A stretch of DNA of 64,000 nucleotides from Pasteuria penetrans (GCF_900538055.1 NZ_UZAC03000001.1:1-64000); one strand, 5' to 3'; positions 37,945 through 48,871 are shown, counted from the first letter of the stretch. A program made the numbers and translations. The notes: generated by a model not told the origin, from the sequence alone.

Positions 37945-38865
37945 CTATTGTGAGAAACCATATTCAAACATACGGATTGCGTCGCGCCATCGGTTTCCAT
38001 CCGTTAAGAGGACAACTATCAACTGCCTGCCATTCCTAGTAACAGAGGAAACCAGCGTACGACCCGCTAACTTGGTATACCCTGTTTTCACACCATCCGC
38101 CCCATGATACAAACCCAATAATCGATTCCTATTGTAAAATCTACGGCCATGCGGAGTGTTGGGCCAGGGAACTAGGACCATCCAGGAACGTACAATTTTG
38201 CGGAATTTTTCATGATGCAACGCATAGTCTGCAATCCTAGCAAAATCGTAAGCGGACCCATAATGACCAGGTTCACTCAAACCATGCGGATTTTGAAAAT
38301 GGGTATGGTGAAGTCCGAGATATTGCAACTTCTCGTTCATCAAACGAACAAAACCCCGCACAGATGAACCAACATGTTCCGCGATAGCAACAGCTGAATC
38401 ATTACCGGAATGCAACAGAAGACTGTATAAGAGACTTCCCAGGGGTATTTTATCTCCCGCGTGCAGATGAGCAGAAGAACCTCCTACACTCGCCGCATAG
38501 GGGGATACCACAACGATATCTTCCCAATTTCCGACTTCCAAAGCGATAACGGCTGTCATAATCTTTGTAATACTCGCTATGGACCGCATCTCATAGGGCC
38601 GTTTGGCATACAAAATACGCCCAGAAGAACGATCCCACAAAACAGCAGACCGAGCAGTGGGAGCCAAATCAGGTACGGACACCGGAACGTGGATCCCTTC
38701 TCCCCGGGCAACCGTACCCCTATACATAGGAACATAGGATTTCCCGTCTACTGCAGCCGAACTAATGGGAACCAAACTACCGGACAGAGCAAAATAGGTG
38801 AGGACTGCTTTCCCAAAGAAATAATTCCTCTGTACGGTGAATTCCCCCCGTAAAAATAGTAACAA
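37945..38865 (-). CDS. dacB: D-alanyl-D-alanine carboxypeptidase (DacB/PBP5* type)
   Basis: The protein has 306 residues. The peptidase S11 motifs are SITK (MRSIASITKIMTAV), SGN (LLHSGNDSAVAIAEHVG), and KTG (ADGVKTGYT). A secretion signal precedes the domain (YFFGKAVLTYFALSGSLVPISSAA). It removes terminal D-alanine from peptidoglycan stem peptides and, in sporulation, sets cortex cross-linking. It lacks the C-terminal amphipathic anchor domain of vegetative PBP5 and ends right after the catalytic domain. The start at 38865 (TTG) has no clear ribosome binding site, so the true start is uncertain. The neighbourhood dacB-spmA-spmB supports the name. Confidence 0.9.
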   Translation of the reverse strand: MLLFLRGEFTVQRNYFFGKAVLTYFALSGSLVPISSAAVDGKSYVPMYRGTVARGEGIHVPVSVPDLAPTARSAVLWDRSSGRILYAKRPYEMRSIASITKIMTAVIALEVGNWEDIVVVSPYAASVGGSSAHLHAGDKIPLGSLLYSLLLHSGNDSAVAIAEHVGSSVRGFVRLMNEKLQYLGLHHTHFQNPHGLSEPGHYGSAYDFARIADYALHHEKFRKIVRSWMVLVPWPNTPHGRRFYNRNRLLGLYHGADGVKTGYTKLAGRTLVSSVTRNGRQLIVVLLTDGNRWRDAIRMFEYGFSQ

Positions 38866-39127
38866 CAGGGCAGAGAAAAAACAGTATCAAAAGGGAAATA
38901 CAACCAAAGAGCTAAAAAATTTCCCTTTGACACGACTAGATTATAACACATGTACTGCAAAAATAACAATATTTTTGATAATAAATACATTTTTAATTTT
39001 TATAATATTTATAATTCTATATTAAAAATAATATAGTGAGTTAATAACATATATTCATAAAATTACCCCATAGAACTATAGTTGGGGGCCGGGACAAACC
39101 CCGAATGACTTTGTCCCACAATGCAGT
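38866..39127. other. Noncoding, AT-rich
   Basis: I see no gene. The dacB promoter is presumably within it. Confidence 0.4.
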
Positions 39128-40309
39128 TCAGGTCCCAGACATTCCCATCCACATGATAGGGGATCCTCGTAGATTCTTTTCATATTCCTGCCAACGATCG
39201 GACCAATAGGAGAGGGGCCCTCCCAATGAGGTAATAGCTGCCTGACGTGTACGGATATTAATTTCCTCCCGCTTCTCTGCTGTACACTGATTCAGAACGG
39301 GAAACCTCCGAAGTTGATCCAACCAAGTCCGTATCCTGGCCTCCCCACAATTCCTAACAAGAAAACAGAAAAAACGATAAGCAGACAAATAATATCTCAT
39401 GGCCTGCTCATTGGGGAGATCCTCTAAATTGAGCCTTTCCAAATCCTTCCAGGGGAACAGTGGAAAGGGGCCCTTCCCCCCCCATAGTGTCTTCACCTCC
39501 CCTTGGAATGGAACAGGCCCGTGTCTCTCGTAATACATAGCCGCCCCCTCCTGCAACCAGTAGGCAGCGTTGTCCCCTGTCAATTCGCTCAAACACTGGT
39601 GCGTAAGCTCATGCACAATCCCCCGCATCAGTTCCCCGGTGTGACATGATAGAGAATCACAAACCAATTTGATCGATTCCCCTGCCTCATGCCACCCTAT
39701 GGCCCAAGTAGGCAAGGAAGGTTTTACTGATTGACGAAATAGATTTCCTTGATCATACAATTTCACCTCCACGGCCTTAGGGGACCAGGCATAACGCTTA
39801 CGAAACATGGCGAGAGTCTGTTTCACACCCTGTAGAGCCGTATAGGCACGTGATTTCAATCCAGGAACGGAAAAAGAAACCTTGATGGGCCCCGCTTGTA
39901 CGCTGTGAAAAACCATCCCTGCATCACAGAAGGATCGTCGACAGGGGACTACATGAAAGGGATATTGGTTGATAATCGAACGGCCATCTTTACGACGACG
40001 ATAAAGTTCCTCTATCCAAAAAACATCCCTTGTCCCCCCATGCTCACCATCCAGGGACAGTAACCGTAGTGTAAAAGAATCCGGGAAAATAGAACGCTGT
40101 GCATCAACAAACCACCGCAATTGCTCCTGCCTATAGAAAGAATTTTGGGGATCTAGTAGATCTGAAAAAGAACGTGGATCCCCACGGCGAACGGCTACCT
40201 CTTTGGCCTCCAAAAGCTTTTGCACCTCATCCCTCGAAACCGCCCTATCCCCATTGTGATTACCAATGCATAAACCCCCTATCGCCATGATCACCCCCGC
40301 CAGCAACAA
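39128..40309 (-). CDS. Secreted peptidase MA-like metallopeptidase
   Basis: The protein has 393 residues, with a TTG start closely behind GGGGGGAGAG. A signal segment is present (LLAGVIMAIGGLCIG). The HExxH zinc motif is in GIVHELTHQCLSEL, with the downstream glutamate in WLQEGAAMYYERHG, the gluzincin arrangement seen in peptidase MA family proteins. The N-terminal part contains a domain with a WFVDAQRSIFPDSF stretch. It is probably an extracytoplasmic protease; the substrate is unknown. It lies beside spore-cortex genes but in its own unit. Confidence 0.82.
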   Translation of the reverse strand: MLLAGVIMAIGGLCIGNHNGDRAVSRDEVQKLLEAKEVAVRRGDPRSFSDLLDPQNSFYRQEQLRWFVDAQRSIFPDSFTLRLLSLDGEHGGTRDVFWIEELYRRRKDGRSIINQYPFHVVPCRRSFCDAGMVFHSVQAGPIKVSFSVPGLKSRAYTALQGVKQTLAMFRKRYAWSPKAVEVKLYDQGNLFRQSVKPSLPTWAIGWHEAGESIKLVCDSLSCHTGELMRGIVHELTHQCLSELTGDNAAYWLQEGAAMYYERHGPVPFQGEVKTLWGGKGPFPLFPWKDLERLNLEDLPNEQAMRYYLSAYRFFCFLVRNCGEARIRTWLDQLRRFPVLNQCTAEKREEINIRTRQAAITSLGGPLSYWSDRWQEYEKNLRGSPIMWMGMSGT

Positions 40310-40524
40310 TACTCTCCCCCCCCTATCCTTCTCAGTGGTGGACAGAACCTGCCAGTGAGGAGAATCCCACTCCTGTCACCCCATTGATTATTTTATACAA
40401 AGAATGCCCTATATAATTTCCAAAACAAGGAATGGAGATCCAGCAAACGAAGTCGAGTAGGGCCAGTATCTCAGGGTGTCGGGGCAAGAATCCCTAGTGA
40501 GGCCCCCGAATCCGCAGGGGCCTA
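40310..40524. other. Junction region with intron and hairpin remnants
   Basis: 40452-40480 is the complement of a group II intron 3' end (CTACTCGAC). 40488-40515 contains the GGCCCC...GGGGCC hairpin repeat also present at 30622 and 30783. No gene is present. Confidence 0.5.
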
Positions 40525-40864
40525 TCCGCACAGAGCCTACGAACGACACATAACGGCTCCTAACCAGCTCTGGGAGATGGACATCCAGCATGAGCGGCTT
40601 CCCAATGGTACTCCGGTTTTCGTTCTGAGCATCCTCGATGTTTTTGATAGGGTTATTGTCTTTTCTGACAGCTATCTATCCTGTAAATCGGGGGACGTAG
40701 TGAAGGCAGTTCAAACGGCTCTAGATCAATATGCCGAAGATGGAAAGGATAAGCCCGTACTACGGACAGACAATGGTTCGCAATTCATCAGTCATGAGTT
40801 TCATGGATTTATTGAAGCAGAAGGAATCGATCATGAACGAATACCCGTTCAATCACCCATCGCC
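40525..40864 (+). pseudogene. IS3 orfB fragment (integrase core)
   Basis: It encodes AYERHITAPNQLWEMDIQ, then HERLPNGTPVFVLSILDVFDR with VLRTDNGSQFISHEF. It lacks the frameshift seen at 2341. It is cut at 40864 by the terminal repeat of a Mutator-like element. Confidence 0.85.
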
Positions 40865-42653
40865 GGGACCGTGCAATTTCTTGTGGGGAATGCCCTATCT
40901 ATGAATCTAGTCTCACCTTTTCGTAAAGCAATTGAGTAACATAATAACATTTTTTTATGACACTGTTCCTGTTTTGGTATCCCAGGGGTATTTATCTTAT
41001 ATTTATAAGGTGTTTCCTTTAATCACTAATTTATTGTAAATTCAGAAAATAATGGGCTGGACAGGCCGTTGCGAGATTTAGGGGTATAATGGATATTGAG
41101 ATGGGCGGCGGATACCCAGTCTGATGCTGGAAGGAAGGAATATGGTACCTCCGTTCCGTGGAAGAACTCGTCGGATGGAGGGAGTTTCCCGGGGAAAAAC
41201 CGTCGTGGCGCCTTAGACGGATTTTCCCCGAAAGGTGCTAGCTAGAAATCAAGGGTATGGACATCGTCCATACAACCCTGCCCTTGTTCCGTGCATAAGA
41301 GGGGATGAAAGTCATAAGCCGTGGTGGGGAGAGGTTCTCCGTTCGAAATTTCGGACTCGTAGTCAGCAGGGATCGAAAGAAGATCCTCGACAGGCAATGG
41401 GTTGGGGTTTTCTTTTTGTTTCCCCACCCAATAGAAAGCGGTAAGCATCAATTCCTTCATCGCTACCTCAAGACCAACGAATCCACCTTTTTTGCTATTC
41501 GTTCTCTGTAGTTCGTGGACAGTATATAGGGCAGAAGTATGGGGTTTTGGGTTATGGATGCCGCTTGTAAGCTCAGGGAGATTTTTTTAGGACTGAGCCT
41601 TTCCCATGCTTCGCACGTCGCCTTATTTCCAAACCGATACTTCCCTGCACACTCAGACCACCGTTCTAGTGCCTGTCCCATATCCCCAGACCGTAAGACG
41701 TAAGAAGCGTCCTTAGCCATTTCCTTCTTCATACTTTTAGGAGCTGCATTCATGATGTTACGAATCGCGTGAACGTAACATCGTTGGTGAACCGTATGGT
41801 GAGGAAAATGCTTGCGTACAACTAAGGGAAAAGCCCTATGCCCATCTGTGGTAACGATACGTATATCGTTGACATTCAGGCCCCGTTCCTTTAGTTTCCC
41901 TATATGCTGATCATAGGATTCCACATTCTCATCAGGCGAGGGGGTGATCCCTATTATATCCCGCCTCCCCTCTGCCGTGATACCCGTGCTGACTGCGATC
42001 GCCTTCGAAACATAACGACCCTCCTCCCGAATGGGAACAAAGAGGGTATCCATACCTATGGCTGTATATACTGTCGTGCTAAGATCCCTTTCGAAATATT
42101 GTATAGCATCGTTGTAATAGGGTTGCAGCCACTGTGAAAGCGTTTCCGGGGGCGTCCGAAGGTTGAATCCTTCCTCCAGTAGTTTACTACTATTTCGCAA
42201 GGAGAGGCCCGGAAGATAAAGACGATAAATGAAATCTTTGAGGGTATTCTTTGCACTCTGATAACGTGGTAACAAGTACGGTGAAAATTCCCATCTTGTC
42301 CTAGGAACCTCTAGATCTAGTTCCCCAAACAGTGTGCTATATCCGCGATGATAGACCCCATTCCCCTCATCCTGGGGATATTTCAGACAATGGAGGGTTC
42401 GATCTACACGCATGCGTAAGTTGCATAGGTCCTCGACAACGGGTTTCCAAGTCTTTGGGTCGGTTAGAGGGTCTATCTCTGGGATCCATGCGTTTTTTAA
42501 CAATCCAATCAGCGCCTGCACCAAAATACTACCACCGTCGTGATGGAACATAAGGCTAGTAACGTCATTCAGGAGAAGGGAATTCTTCGTTTTTTCCTTG
42601 TGATTCGATGGGCAACACAATAATAGCAGTTTCTCAATCAGATGCCCAGATTC
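40865..42653 (-). pseudogene. Truncated copy of the long-TIR Mutator/IS256-like element
   Basis: It begins with the same terminal repeat as 58191 and carries the structured noncoding segment and the transposase gene. It is nearly identical to 58191-60050 but has two deletions: about 50 bp in the noncoding segment (near 41132) and about 34 bp in the transposase (near 41510), which shifts the frame. The 5' third of the transposase and the right terminal repeat are missing. At 42653 it joins inverted ISX end sequence. Confidence 0.88.
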
Positions 42654-44475
42654 TAACTGAAAATTTGTACTATTTAGTTTTATAGGGAAAAAGCCCCTCA
42701 TTCGCTTACGCCAACTACGAGATCGAGGAAAGTAACATTCTTGACATATAAACTCATATTGCATATATAAATAAACAACCAATATTAATAAAAATATCAT
42801 TATATAATAAAATATTATATAAACTTTATTTAAATAAAAATATATATACCTTTCGTTAGCCACCCTCAGTTATGGAAAATGTGAAAAATCCCTCTCGAGG
42901 TATCCCCCCGATCCGATCACTATACTCATTATTGTAAAATATATTTAATATAATAAATTTTTAACTATTACCCTATACATACGGTTACTCCTTTGTTATA
43001 ATTTGAAAAAATATATCTATAAAAACAAGGGAGTCGGTACAGATGTCCTATTCCATAGATTATATAAGTAATTTTCCAGATATTCATGAGAAATTAGGAA
43101 GAAAAAAGAGAAGAGAACAGGTGAGAAAAAAGAAACCCAATCTTTCAGAACAGCCTTGGGAGGATCATGAGGTCATAGGGGCGGAGGAAAAAATCCGACT
43201 ACTTATGTTGCAGACATTAGCTACCACGGTCTATGGTCTCCCAAATGGGGAAAAGTCAATCCGTACCCGTGTGATCGATCACCGTGTGTCGATATTGTGC
43301 TGCTGCGTTATGGCTATTTGGAATTTACAAAGCGAAAGGGAATTAATAAATGTTATAAATGGAAATAAAATGGTAAGGGATATTATAGGAATTACGAAAG
43401 GGTTTAGTCGATCATTATATAATAAAAACATTAAAAAATGCATTGTAAAAAACGGAAAAACAATAACTTTTAACCTGTTAGAACTTCTTAGTGAAGAAGA
43501 TCAAAAGGTTATATTGTCGGAAATAAAGGAAAAATATCTTTTCTTGGATCAAGTGATTGTGTCGACAAACAGACAGGCGAGAGATACTGCCACCCTTCGG
43601 AATTATAAAGGCTTCCACAGGGGAATAGGAGTAACCGTGGTGGCAACCATGGATGGAAGGATACCGTTGGTATTGGCCATGGGCCCTGCAAATTTAGGTG
43701 AGGTTGAAGCATCCAGGCTACTGATCCCCGAGATATCAACCTTAGGATGTAGGGGCCTGGTAGCGGACAGTGCTTACGACGTACATGACCTGTTCGAATT
43801 ATGTAAGCAACACGATCTGAAATTACTAGCTGGATAGAACAAGCGAAGAGCCAAAACACCGGACTCCATCGCTAGTCCACTGCGAAAGGAGAATTTTTAT
43901 CGACTGCAAACAGAGGGATGTAAGAAGTTAATGAAAAAACGTTCATCAGGGGAACACTGTTTCACGATTCTAAAGCATACAATGGGTCTAGATAAACATA
44001 GACCAACGTCATACAATCAGGCATTCATGTTAATTATTTCATATATGTCGACTATATGCTTTGATGGTATGATTCAGAATAAGAATAACACAAATATAAG
44101 AAAGGCTCCGGGTAAACGGTTGTACCAGCGGATTTCCTGAAGAGGGGAATCGATCTATAATTTAAAATTTTCAAAAAAATATTATGATATCCAGCTCGCA
44201 CTAGGATGGAAATATTTTACATAATATGACAATATTTTACATAATAAGGGAGAAAAACCCTGGGATAAACTGGATGATCCCACCGAGCATCAATTTCCAA
44301 TTATATGGAAGATTATACCAAGGAAGTACCCAGATTTTAGATTGTTATGTTAATATTAATAAAATACATGTATATTTTATTTCTATAAATATTATTACAC
44401 AATATCGATATCAATAAAACGGATTTTGGGGTAGTAATACTTATAGATGTAAATGGGAGGGGGTTGTTCGCCCCC
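42654..44475 (+). mobile_element. ISX copy with inverted left end
   Basis: 42867-44475 follows the ISX at 8503-10093. The first 213 bp (42654-42866) are the left 207 bp of ISX in reverse orientation. CAGTTA at the inner junction and TAACTG at the outer junction are inverted repeats. The usual left terminus is thus buried inside the element. It contains a transposase pseudogene. Confidence 0.75.
43043..44140 (+). pseudogene. ISX transposase with internal stop
   Basis: It is about 90% similar to the protein at 8679-9776. A TAG at 43835-43837 replaces the tyrosine in LLAGYNKR. Downstream the frame continues through KKRSSGEHCFTILKHTMG to the normal end. The copy is inactive unless the stop is read through. 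Confidence 0.88.
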
Positions 44476-44504
44476 CTCATGACAATGTTTTGGCCCAATG
44501 GGCT

Positions 44505-44700
44505 AGAAAGAAGTATAAGAAGCTCGGCAGCATGCGGAAGGCTCGTAGGTGGATCCAGTATATACGAGGAAAGTACGGGGACCTGTTCGCGCACTGGGAC
44601 ACATTAGACGCTCTAAGATGGGACAATAAGAGCCACATAATGCGAGAGTAGTACGTGTGGTTCTGTGAGAGGGTTGGCTGAGATGCCAGCCCTACTCGAC
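44505..44700 (+). ncRNA. Group II intron 3' fragment adjoining a gene
   Basis: It encodes ARKKYKKLGSMRKARRWIQY then IRGKYGDLFAHWDTL, followed by domain V (GAGCCACATAATGCGAGAG) and domain VI ending CTACTCGAC at 44700. The junction with the following gene (ATTATGGC) is sharp and marks where the intron tail landed. Confidence 0.75.
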
Positions 44701-45100
44701 ATTATGGCATTCACAACTGCGACGATAGCCGGCCCCCACAAGAATACCCCACCAACCACGAACGAGGAATCCAATTAAGGCGCCAAATGTAATGCCCAGG
44801 AATAATGCCACCTTGCTACCACTGGATATGGGAAATCGGTCTAGCCAATCCGTTTCTGATTCATCTCCACCCATAGGTAGTAGGGATGTAATCGTTCCGG
44901 ACGATCCCCCCTGCTCAGATTCAGCCGTAACCTGGATGTAGACAAGGGATGTGAGAGAGAGGGCCAGTACGAAGGCAGGGGGTGCCATTCTGAGTAGTAT
45001 CCTACTCAACATAAAGAATAACCACAACCTTTCTTGAATAGAACGTTCCTTTTTCAAGGATCCCAGTTCGGAGAGATACACCGATAACCCCCTTACCGAA
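44701..45100 (-). pseudogene. Truncated paralogue of the glycine-zipper membrane protein
   Basis: It matches the first 110 or so residues of the gene at 45113-45847: LWLFFMLSRILLRMAPPAFV, GGDESETDWLDRFPISS, and LVRGWWGILVGA. A one-base change then shifts the frame (GYRRSCECHNVE instead of AIGVVVSAIIR), and the group II intron tail removes the rest. It is a tandem duplicate now broken. Confidence 0.8.
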
Positions 45101-45112
45101 ACAGACCAAAAA

Positions 45113-45847
45113 TCATGCCCCAAAAAGCATGTCACGAACAAAGCAACCTACTATGCCTATGACCATACCCATGACGGCCCCCACAAGAGCGCCTATAAGA
45201 ATACCCCCACGACCGCCATGTTTATCAATGCAGCCGGCCAAAGATACAGAGCCAATTGTAGCAACTGACAACAACAACATGTATTTACAATAATCAGATA
45301 TGGGGAATTGATTTGGCCACAGTATACCAAAAACGAAGTATTCCAACACGATACCCACAACTACCGCAATGGCAGATCCCATAAGAATACCCCTCATATT
45401 GCGACCAAAGGACAAAACACCTGCCATAGCACCAAGCATAGTACCCTGTAACAATCCGTCCCTGTACCTATCGGATATAAAAAACCAATCTGGACACAAT
45501 GTATCAATAATCAAGCATCTTATTATGGCGCTCACAACTACGCCGATAGCGGCTCCCACAAGGATACCCCACCAACCACGAACCAAAAATCCAATGGGGG
45601 CGCCAAATATAATGCCTATGAATAATGCCTTCTTGCAACGACTGGATATGGAAAATTGGTCTAGCCAATCCGTTTCTGATTCATCCCCACCCATAGATAG
45701 TAGGGATATAATCGTCTCGGACGATCCTCCCTGCTCAGGTTCAGCTGTAACCTGGATGTCGACAAGGGATGTGAGAGAGAGGACCAGTACGAAGGCAAGG
45801 GGTGTCATTCTGAGGAGTATCCTGCTCAACATAAGGAATAACCACAA
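45113..45847 (-). CDS. Multi-pass membrane protein with glycine-rich helices
   Basis: The protein has 244 residues. After a signal-like N-terminal helix and a short acidic loop (GGDESETDWLDQFS) there are three repeats of a hydrophobic glycine-rich unit: LVRGWWGILVGAAIGVVVSAI, NMRGILMGSAIAVVVGIVLEY, and GRGGILIGALVGAVMGMVIGI. Each follows a short polar stretch with an I(S/D)xxC/Y theme. This looks like an internally repeated membrane protein, but no named family is recognised. A truncated duplicate lies just downstream. Confidence 0.7.
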   Translation of the reverse strand: MWLFLMLSRILLRMTPLAFVLVLSLTSLVDIQVTAEPEQGGSSETIISLLSMGGDESETDWLDQFSISSRCKKALFIGIIFGAPIGFLVRGWWGILVGAAIGVVVSAIIRCLIIDTLCPDWFFISDRYRDGLLQGTMLGAMAGVLSFGRNMRGILMGSAIAVVVGIVLEYFVFGILWPNQFPISDYCKYMLLLSVATIGSVSLAGCIDKHGGRGGILIGALVGAVMGMVIGIVGCFVRDMLFGA

Positions 45848-45889
45848 CCTTTCTTGAAATGAGAGGGAGAAAAGTAACTAATGCCCCGT

Positions 45890-46690
45890 AGGGGAATGAT
45901 AGTGGAAACCAACTGGGACCGGATTTTCAAAAAATTGAGGGTGAAAATCCCAAGGCAGATTCCGGCACTAGCTTCCTGTCAGTGTAATCAAATGCCTGCG
46001 AAATTGAGTTAAGCATTTATCGAAACAACGAGTAGAACCATCATTTCAGGTGAGTCCTTCGCAGATACGGACTTGGGCACTCTTACGGGTAAGCCCCGAC
46101 CTCACGGCTTTAAGACCCTCTTAGAAACATACGTGACACTATCAATGTCGTACGACTTCCTACGACTTCCTCCTTCCAAGTCTATTCCTCTTAGCAGGTC
46201 CAACGAACAAACAGTTTCAGAAAAAGAAATTTGATAGCCATGATGAATGTGTAAGACCTGTGACCAACTTTCGGTGAATCTCTTGAGTTTATCTTCGCCC
46301 AGTCTATCAGACAACGATCAATGACCCATCCAAATGCATTTATGAGTTCAAATGAACATTGATCTGTCCTATGATGTATCTTCAGCCGCTTGATCTTCTG
46401 CACCATTTTCCTTGTGGCTTTGCCGCTGACTACAGAACCAAATCTCATCAACGGTTCACCTGTTTTTGAATTTATAGCCTCCAGAGGCTTGAAAATGAGG
46501 CCCAGGAAAGGTAAAAGGTACACTGATATAGTCCCTTATCATCTTGAGATTTCTAACCACACAGTAAAATATTATAGTACCCTTTGGGTGTGGAATCAGT
46601 CCGCATTCAGCTATTCTCCCCCTTAAAACCTCAAGTAATGAGTTGGGCTTGTGATCCACCTTACGCAGTGAAAGATCGCATCGTCAGCCT
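45890..46690 (-). pseudogene. Decayed group II intron (reverse transcriptase C-terminus and 3' RNA)
   Basis: The minus strand yields fragments matching an intron RT in order: SLLEVLRGRIAECGLIPHPK, GTIIFYCV, then VSGKATRKMVQKIKRLKIHHRTDQ and an X-domain-like helix. A degenerate domain V/VI follows with GAAATGATGGTTCTACTCG near 46030-46060. Several frameshifts separate the pieces. The RT catalytic core upstream is missing. Confidence 0.7.
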
Positions 46691-46734
46691 ACCCGGGGAA
46701 AAGGTATGTCTAGGGATAATACTTCCTCATCAAC

Positions 46735-46760
46735 AATAGGCCTCCAGAGAGGCCTATCGA
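46735..46760. terminator. Hairpin downstream of the secreted-protein gene
   Basis: ATAGGCCTC / GAGGCCTAT form a perfect 9-bp stem with a CAGA loop. It lies 100 bp after the stop at 46861 on the minus strand, with only a weak T-rich tail. It could be a terminator or a leftover of the intron. Confidence 0.45.
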
Positions 46761-46860
46761 GAAGGGGGCTTTTAACACCCAAATGACATCATATTTTTGA
46801 ATTTAAAAAAATATCGCTAAGTATTTTTTAAGGATGAACACAACTATCCCCTTTATCCCT

Positions 46861-47601
46861 TTACGCTTTTAAGTATAAGCAAGCGCCACCCTGCAAAACA
46901 AAGATCCAGGCACCCCCAGGGACGAGAGCTCTGCCAGCAGCGCGAAGTGCTGCTTTATAGGCTAACTTTTTCCAGGTCCTCTTATCAAGATAAGCAGCCC
47001 CCGATCGTCCGGCAGTACCCAGTAATCCCACTATGGCACAATCCCCCACGTCCCCCCAATCCAGGCCCCTCTTAGCCCGGCTTGAGCATTTATCCACTCC
47101 ACCTTTGAAGTTTGGAGGAGAAAGTAGCCCGTCAATTGCGGAAACCAGGGCACCTACTTTTTGCTCGCTTTCCTTGTCCACAATCGCATACCCTATAAAG
47201 TAGGCAGACAGAGGGGAATCCTTCAAACCATTCCGTATTTCTTCGGGGGTATCTGTTGTTGGAACCAGTTTGAACAATCGGGCACTTTGAATATCCGCTT
47301 TCATACCTTTTTCGTTCAACTTTTCTGATAATTGTTCATTGGGTGGTTGTTTCATGTGTTTTATTATAGGTTCGGATACATCACGGGAAAGTTCTTGTTC
47401 CGTTATCTCAATCGTCCCTAATCCTGATTCAGGGTCTATCCATTCAGGGGGTAGCATATCATGCATTGAGTTTTCTGATAAGGTAAGTTGCCCCCCACCG
47501 GGGGATGCTTGAACTAAGTTGGCTGTTGAAATCAAGGGGGTAGTGCTAAACAAGGAAACGACAGATACGATCGCAAGCTTTTTCATGGGGTGCGTTTTCA
47601 A
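46861..47601 (-). CDS. Secreted protein with hydrophobic, basic C-terminus
   Basis: The protein has 246 residues. The TTG start at 47601 has GGAGATG about 7 nt upstream; the internal ATG (MKKLAIV) is an alternative. A clear signal peptide is present (KKLAIVSVVSLFSTTPLISTANLVQA). The middle has a helical region similar to stress or toxin pro-regions. The end combines a basic helix (KRTWKKLAYKAALRAAGRALV) with a cysteine-containing hydrophobic tail (GGAWIFVLQGGACLYLKA). The layout is reminiscent of bacteriocin precursors, but that is an inference from composition. Confidence 0.65.
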   Translation of the reverse strand: MKTHPMKKLAIVSVVSLFSTTPLISTANLVQASPGGGQLTLSENSMHDMLPPEWIDPESGLGTIEITEQELSRDVSEPIIKHMKQPPNEQLSEKLNEKGMKADIQSARLFKLVPTTDTPEEIRNGLKDSPLSAYFIGYAIVDKESEQKVGALVSAIDGLLSPPNFKGGVDKCSSRAKRGLDWGDVGDCAIVGLLGTAGRSGAAYLDKRTWKKLAYKAALRAAGRALVPGGAWIFVLQGGACLYLKA

Positions 47602-47979
47602 AAAAACATCTCCAATCTATATGTTCAGTGATTTTCGATCATTCGAACAGATTCCCTCATCAATATCGCATTGACATCCACAATATAGGGCAATAAAGGA
47701 TACCATCCTAGCCGCCAGTGATCCGGCGAAGGGAGGAGATTCGTTACACCTTGCGATCCATGTGACCGCCATGTCCCTTCTGAATCTGACCTAAGCACCT
47801 GTGAACAACCACCCCCCTATAATTATATTTAAAAATAAATTACATTCAGAATAACAAGGGGACCACAATCGAAATTTCTAATTATTTTCCTTCGCTTCTA
47901 TAAATAATATAATTACATAAAATAATATAATTACATAATTAATATTAATATTTTAACTTTAAAAATGTATATTGAGAAG
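47602..47979. other. Noncoding region
   Basis: It is AT-rich near 47880-47950. No gene or clear element is present. Confidence 0.4.
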
Positions 47980-48871
47980 TTAATTCAAATTAGCTTCAGA
48001 TTTAAACATGGGATTGGACATTTCCGCCACCTCATGCAATTCCATGTCTGGCCTCACGTGTTTTCTTATTTCCTTCCCCCGTTTCGCTATCTTCTTCCTC
48101 GATTTTCGGCTGATGGCTGGATTGTATCCCAGAAACCTTCTTCTCCCCACGCGGGTTACGGCCTGACGCGGGCAAAACGTGAACCCCAGGAAGTCAAAGG
48201 ATGTTCCTTTGTGCTTCCCCGTCTTCCAGCCGTCCTTGCAGTAGAAGATTTTGGTTTTTCTCGGATGCAGCTCCAAACCACACTGAGCCATTCTCTGTTG
48301 CAATTCTTTCAGAAGATTTTCAGCTTGGGCTTGATTTTCACAATGAAGGATCACGTCATCCACATATCTTTCAAACTCAATATCTGGATGATGTTCCTGC
48401 AACCATCGATCTAGGGCATAGTGCAGGAACAAATTGGCCAGTAGGGGACTTATTACACCCCCTTGTGGTGTGCCCTTAGTCCTTTCTTCGATAGTTCCAT
48501 CGGGTAGTTGCACCGGGGCTTTTAGCCATCTCTCACAATAACGGAGCATTCTTTTATCAATGCCACAATGCTCCAATGCTCTGATGAGCAGGTCATGCGG
48601 TATATTGTCAAAGAATCCCTTTATGTCAAGATCAATCCCCCAGGCATATTTCCAGCAGCGTCTCCTATTCTTATCTACCGCCTCCAAGGCAGATTTCCCC
48701 GGGCGACATCCGTAAGAATCGGAAACAAAGCGTGGTTCCAGAAGGGGTTCGAGTCGGTTCCTAACTACCGTCTGGGCTATCCTATCTCCTATTGTGGGTA
48801 TTCCGAGAGGTCTCTTCCCACCGTCTGGCTTCGGGATTTCCACCCTTCGGACCTTGGGCGGGAAATAAGAC
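47980..48871 (-). pseudogene. Group II intron reverse transcriptase, truncated both ends
   Basis: From about 48871 it reads SYFPPKVRRVEIPKPDGGKR, then PLGIPTIGDRIAQTVV, GCRPGKSALEAV, IDLDIKGFFDNIPHDLL, GTPQGGVISPLLANLFLHYALD, and the active site FERYVDDVILH. It continues to the X-domain start at 47990. All RT blocks 1-7 are present. The N-terminus has been replaced by the IS1182-type element end (METNVLGSTCRIV...), and the maturase and DNA-binding parts are missing. Confidence 0.88.

Noticed and set aside
41463-42863. 466-residue minus-strand frame starting MANERYIYFYLNKV
   Set aside because: The first 70 residues are inverted ISX end sequence and the rest a truncated Mutator-like transposase; it is a chance fusion, not a gene.
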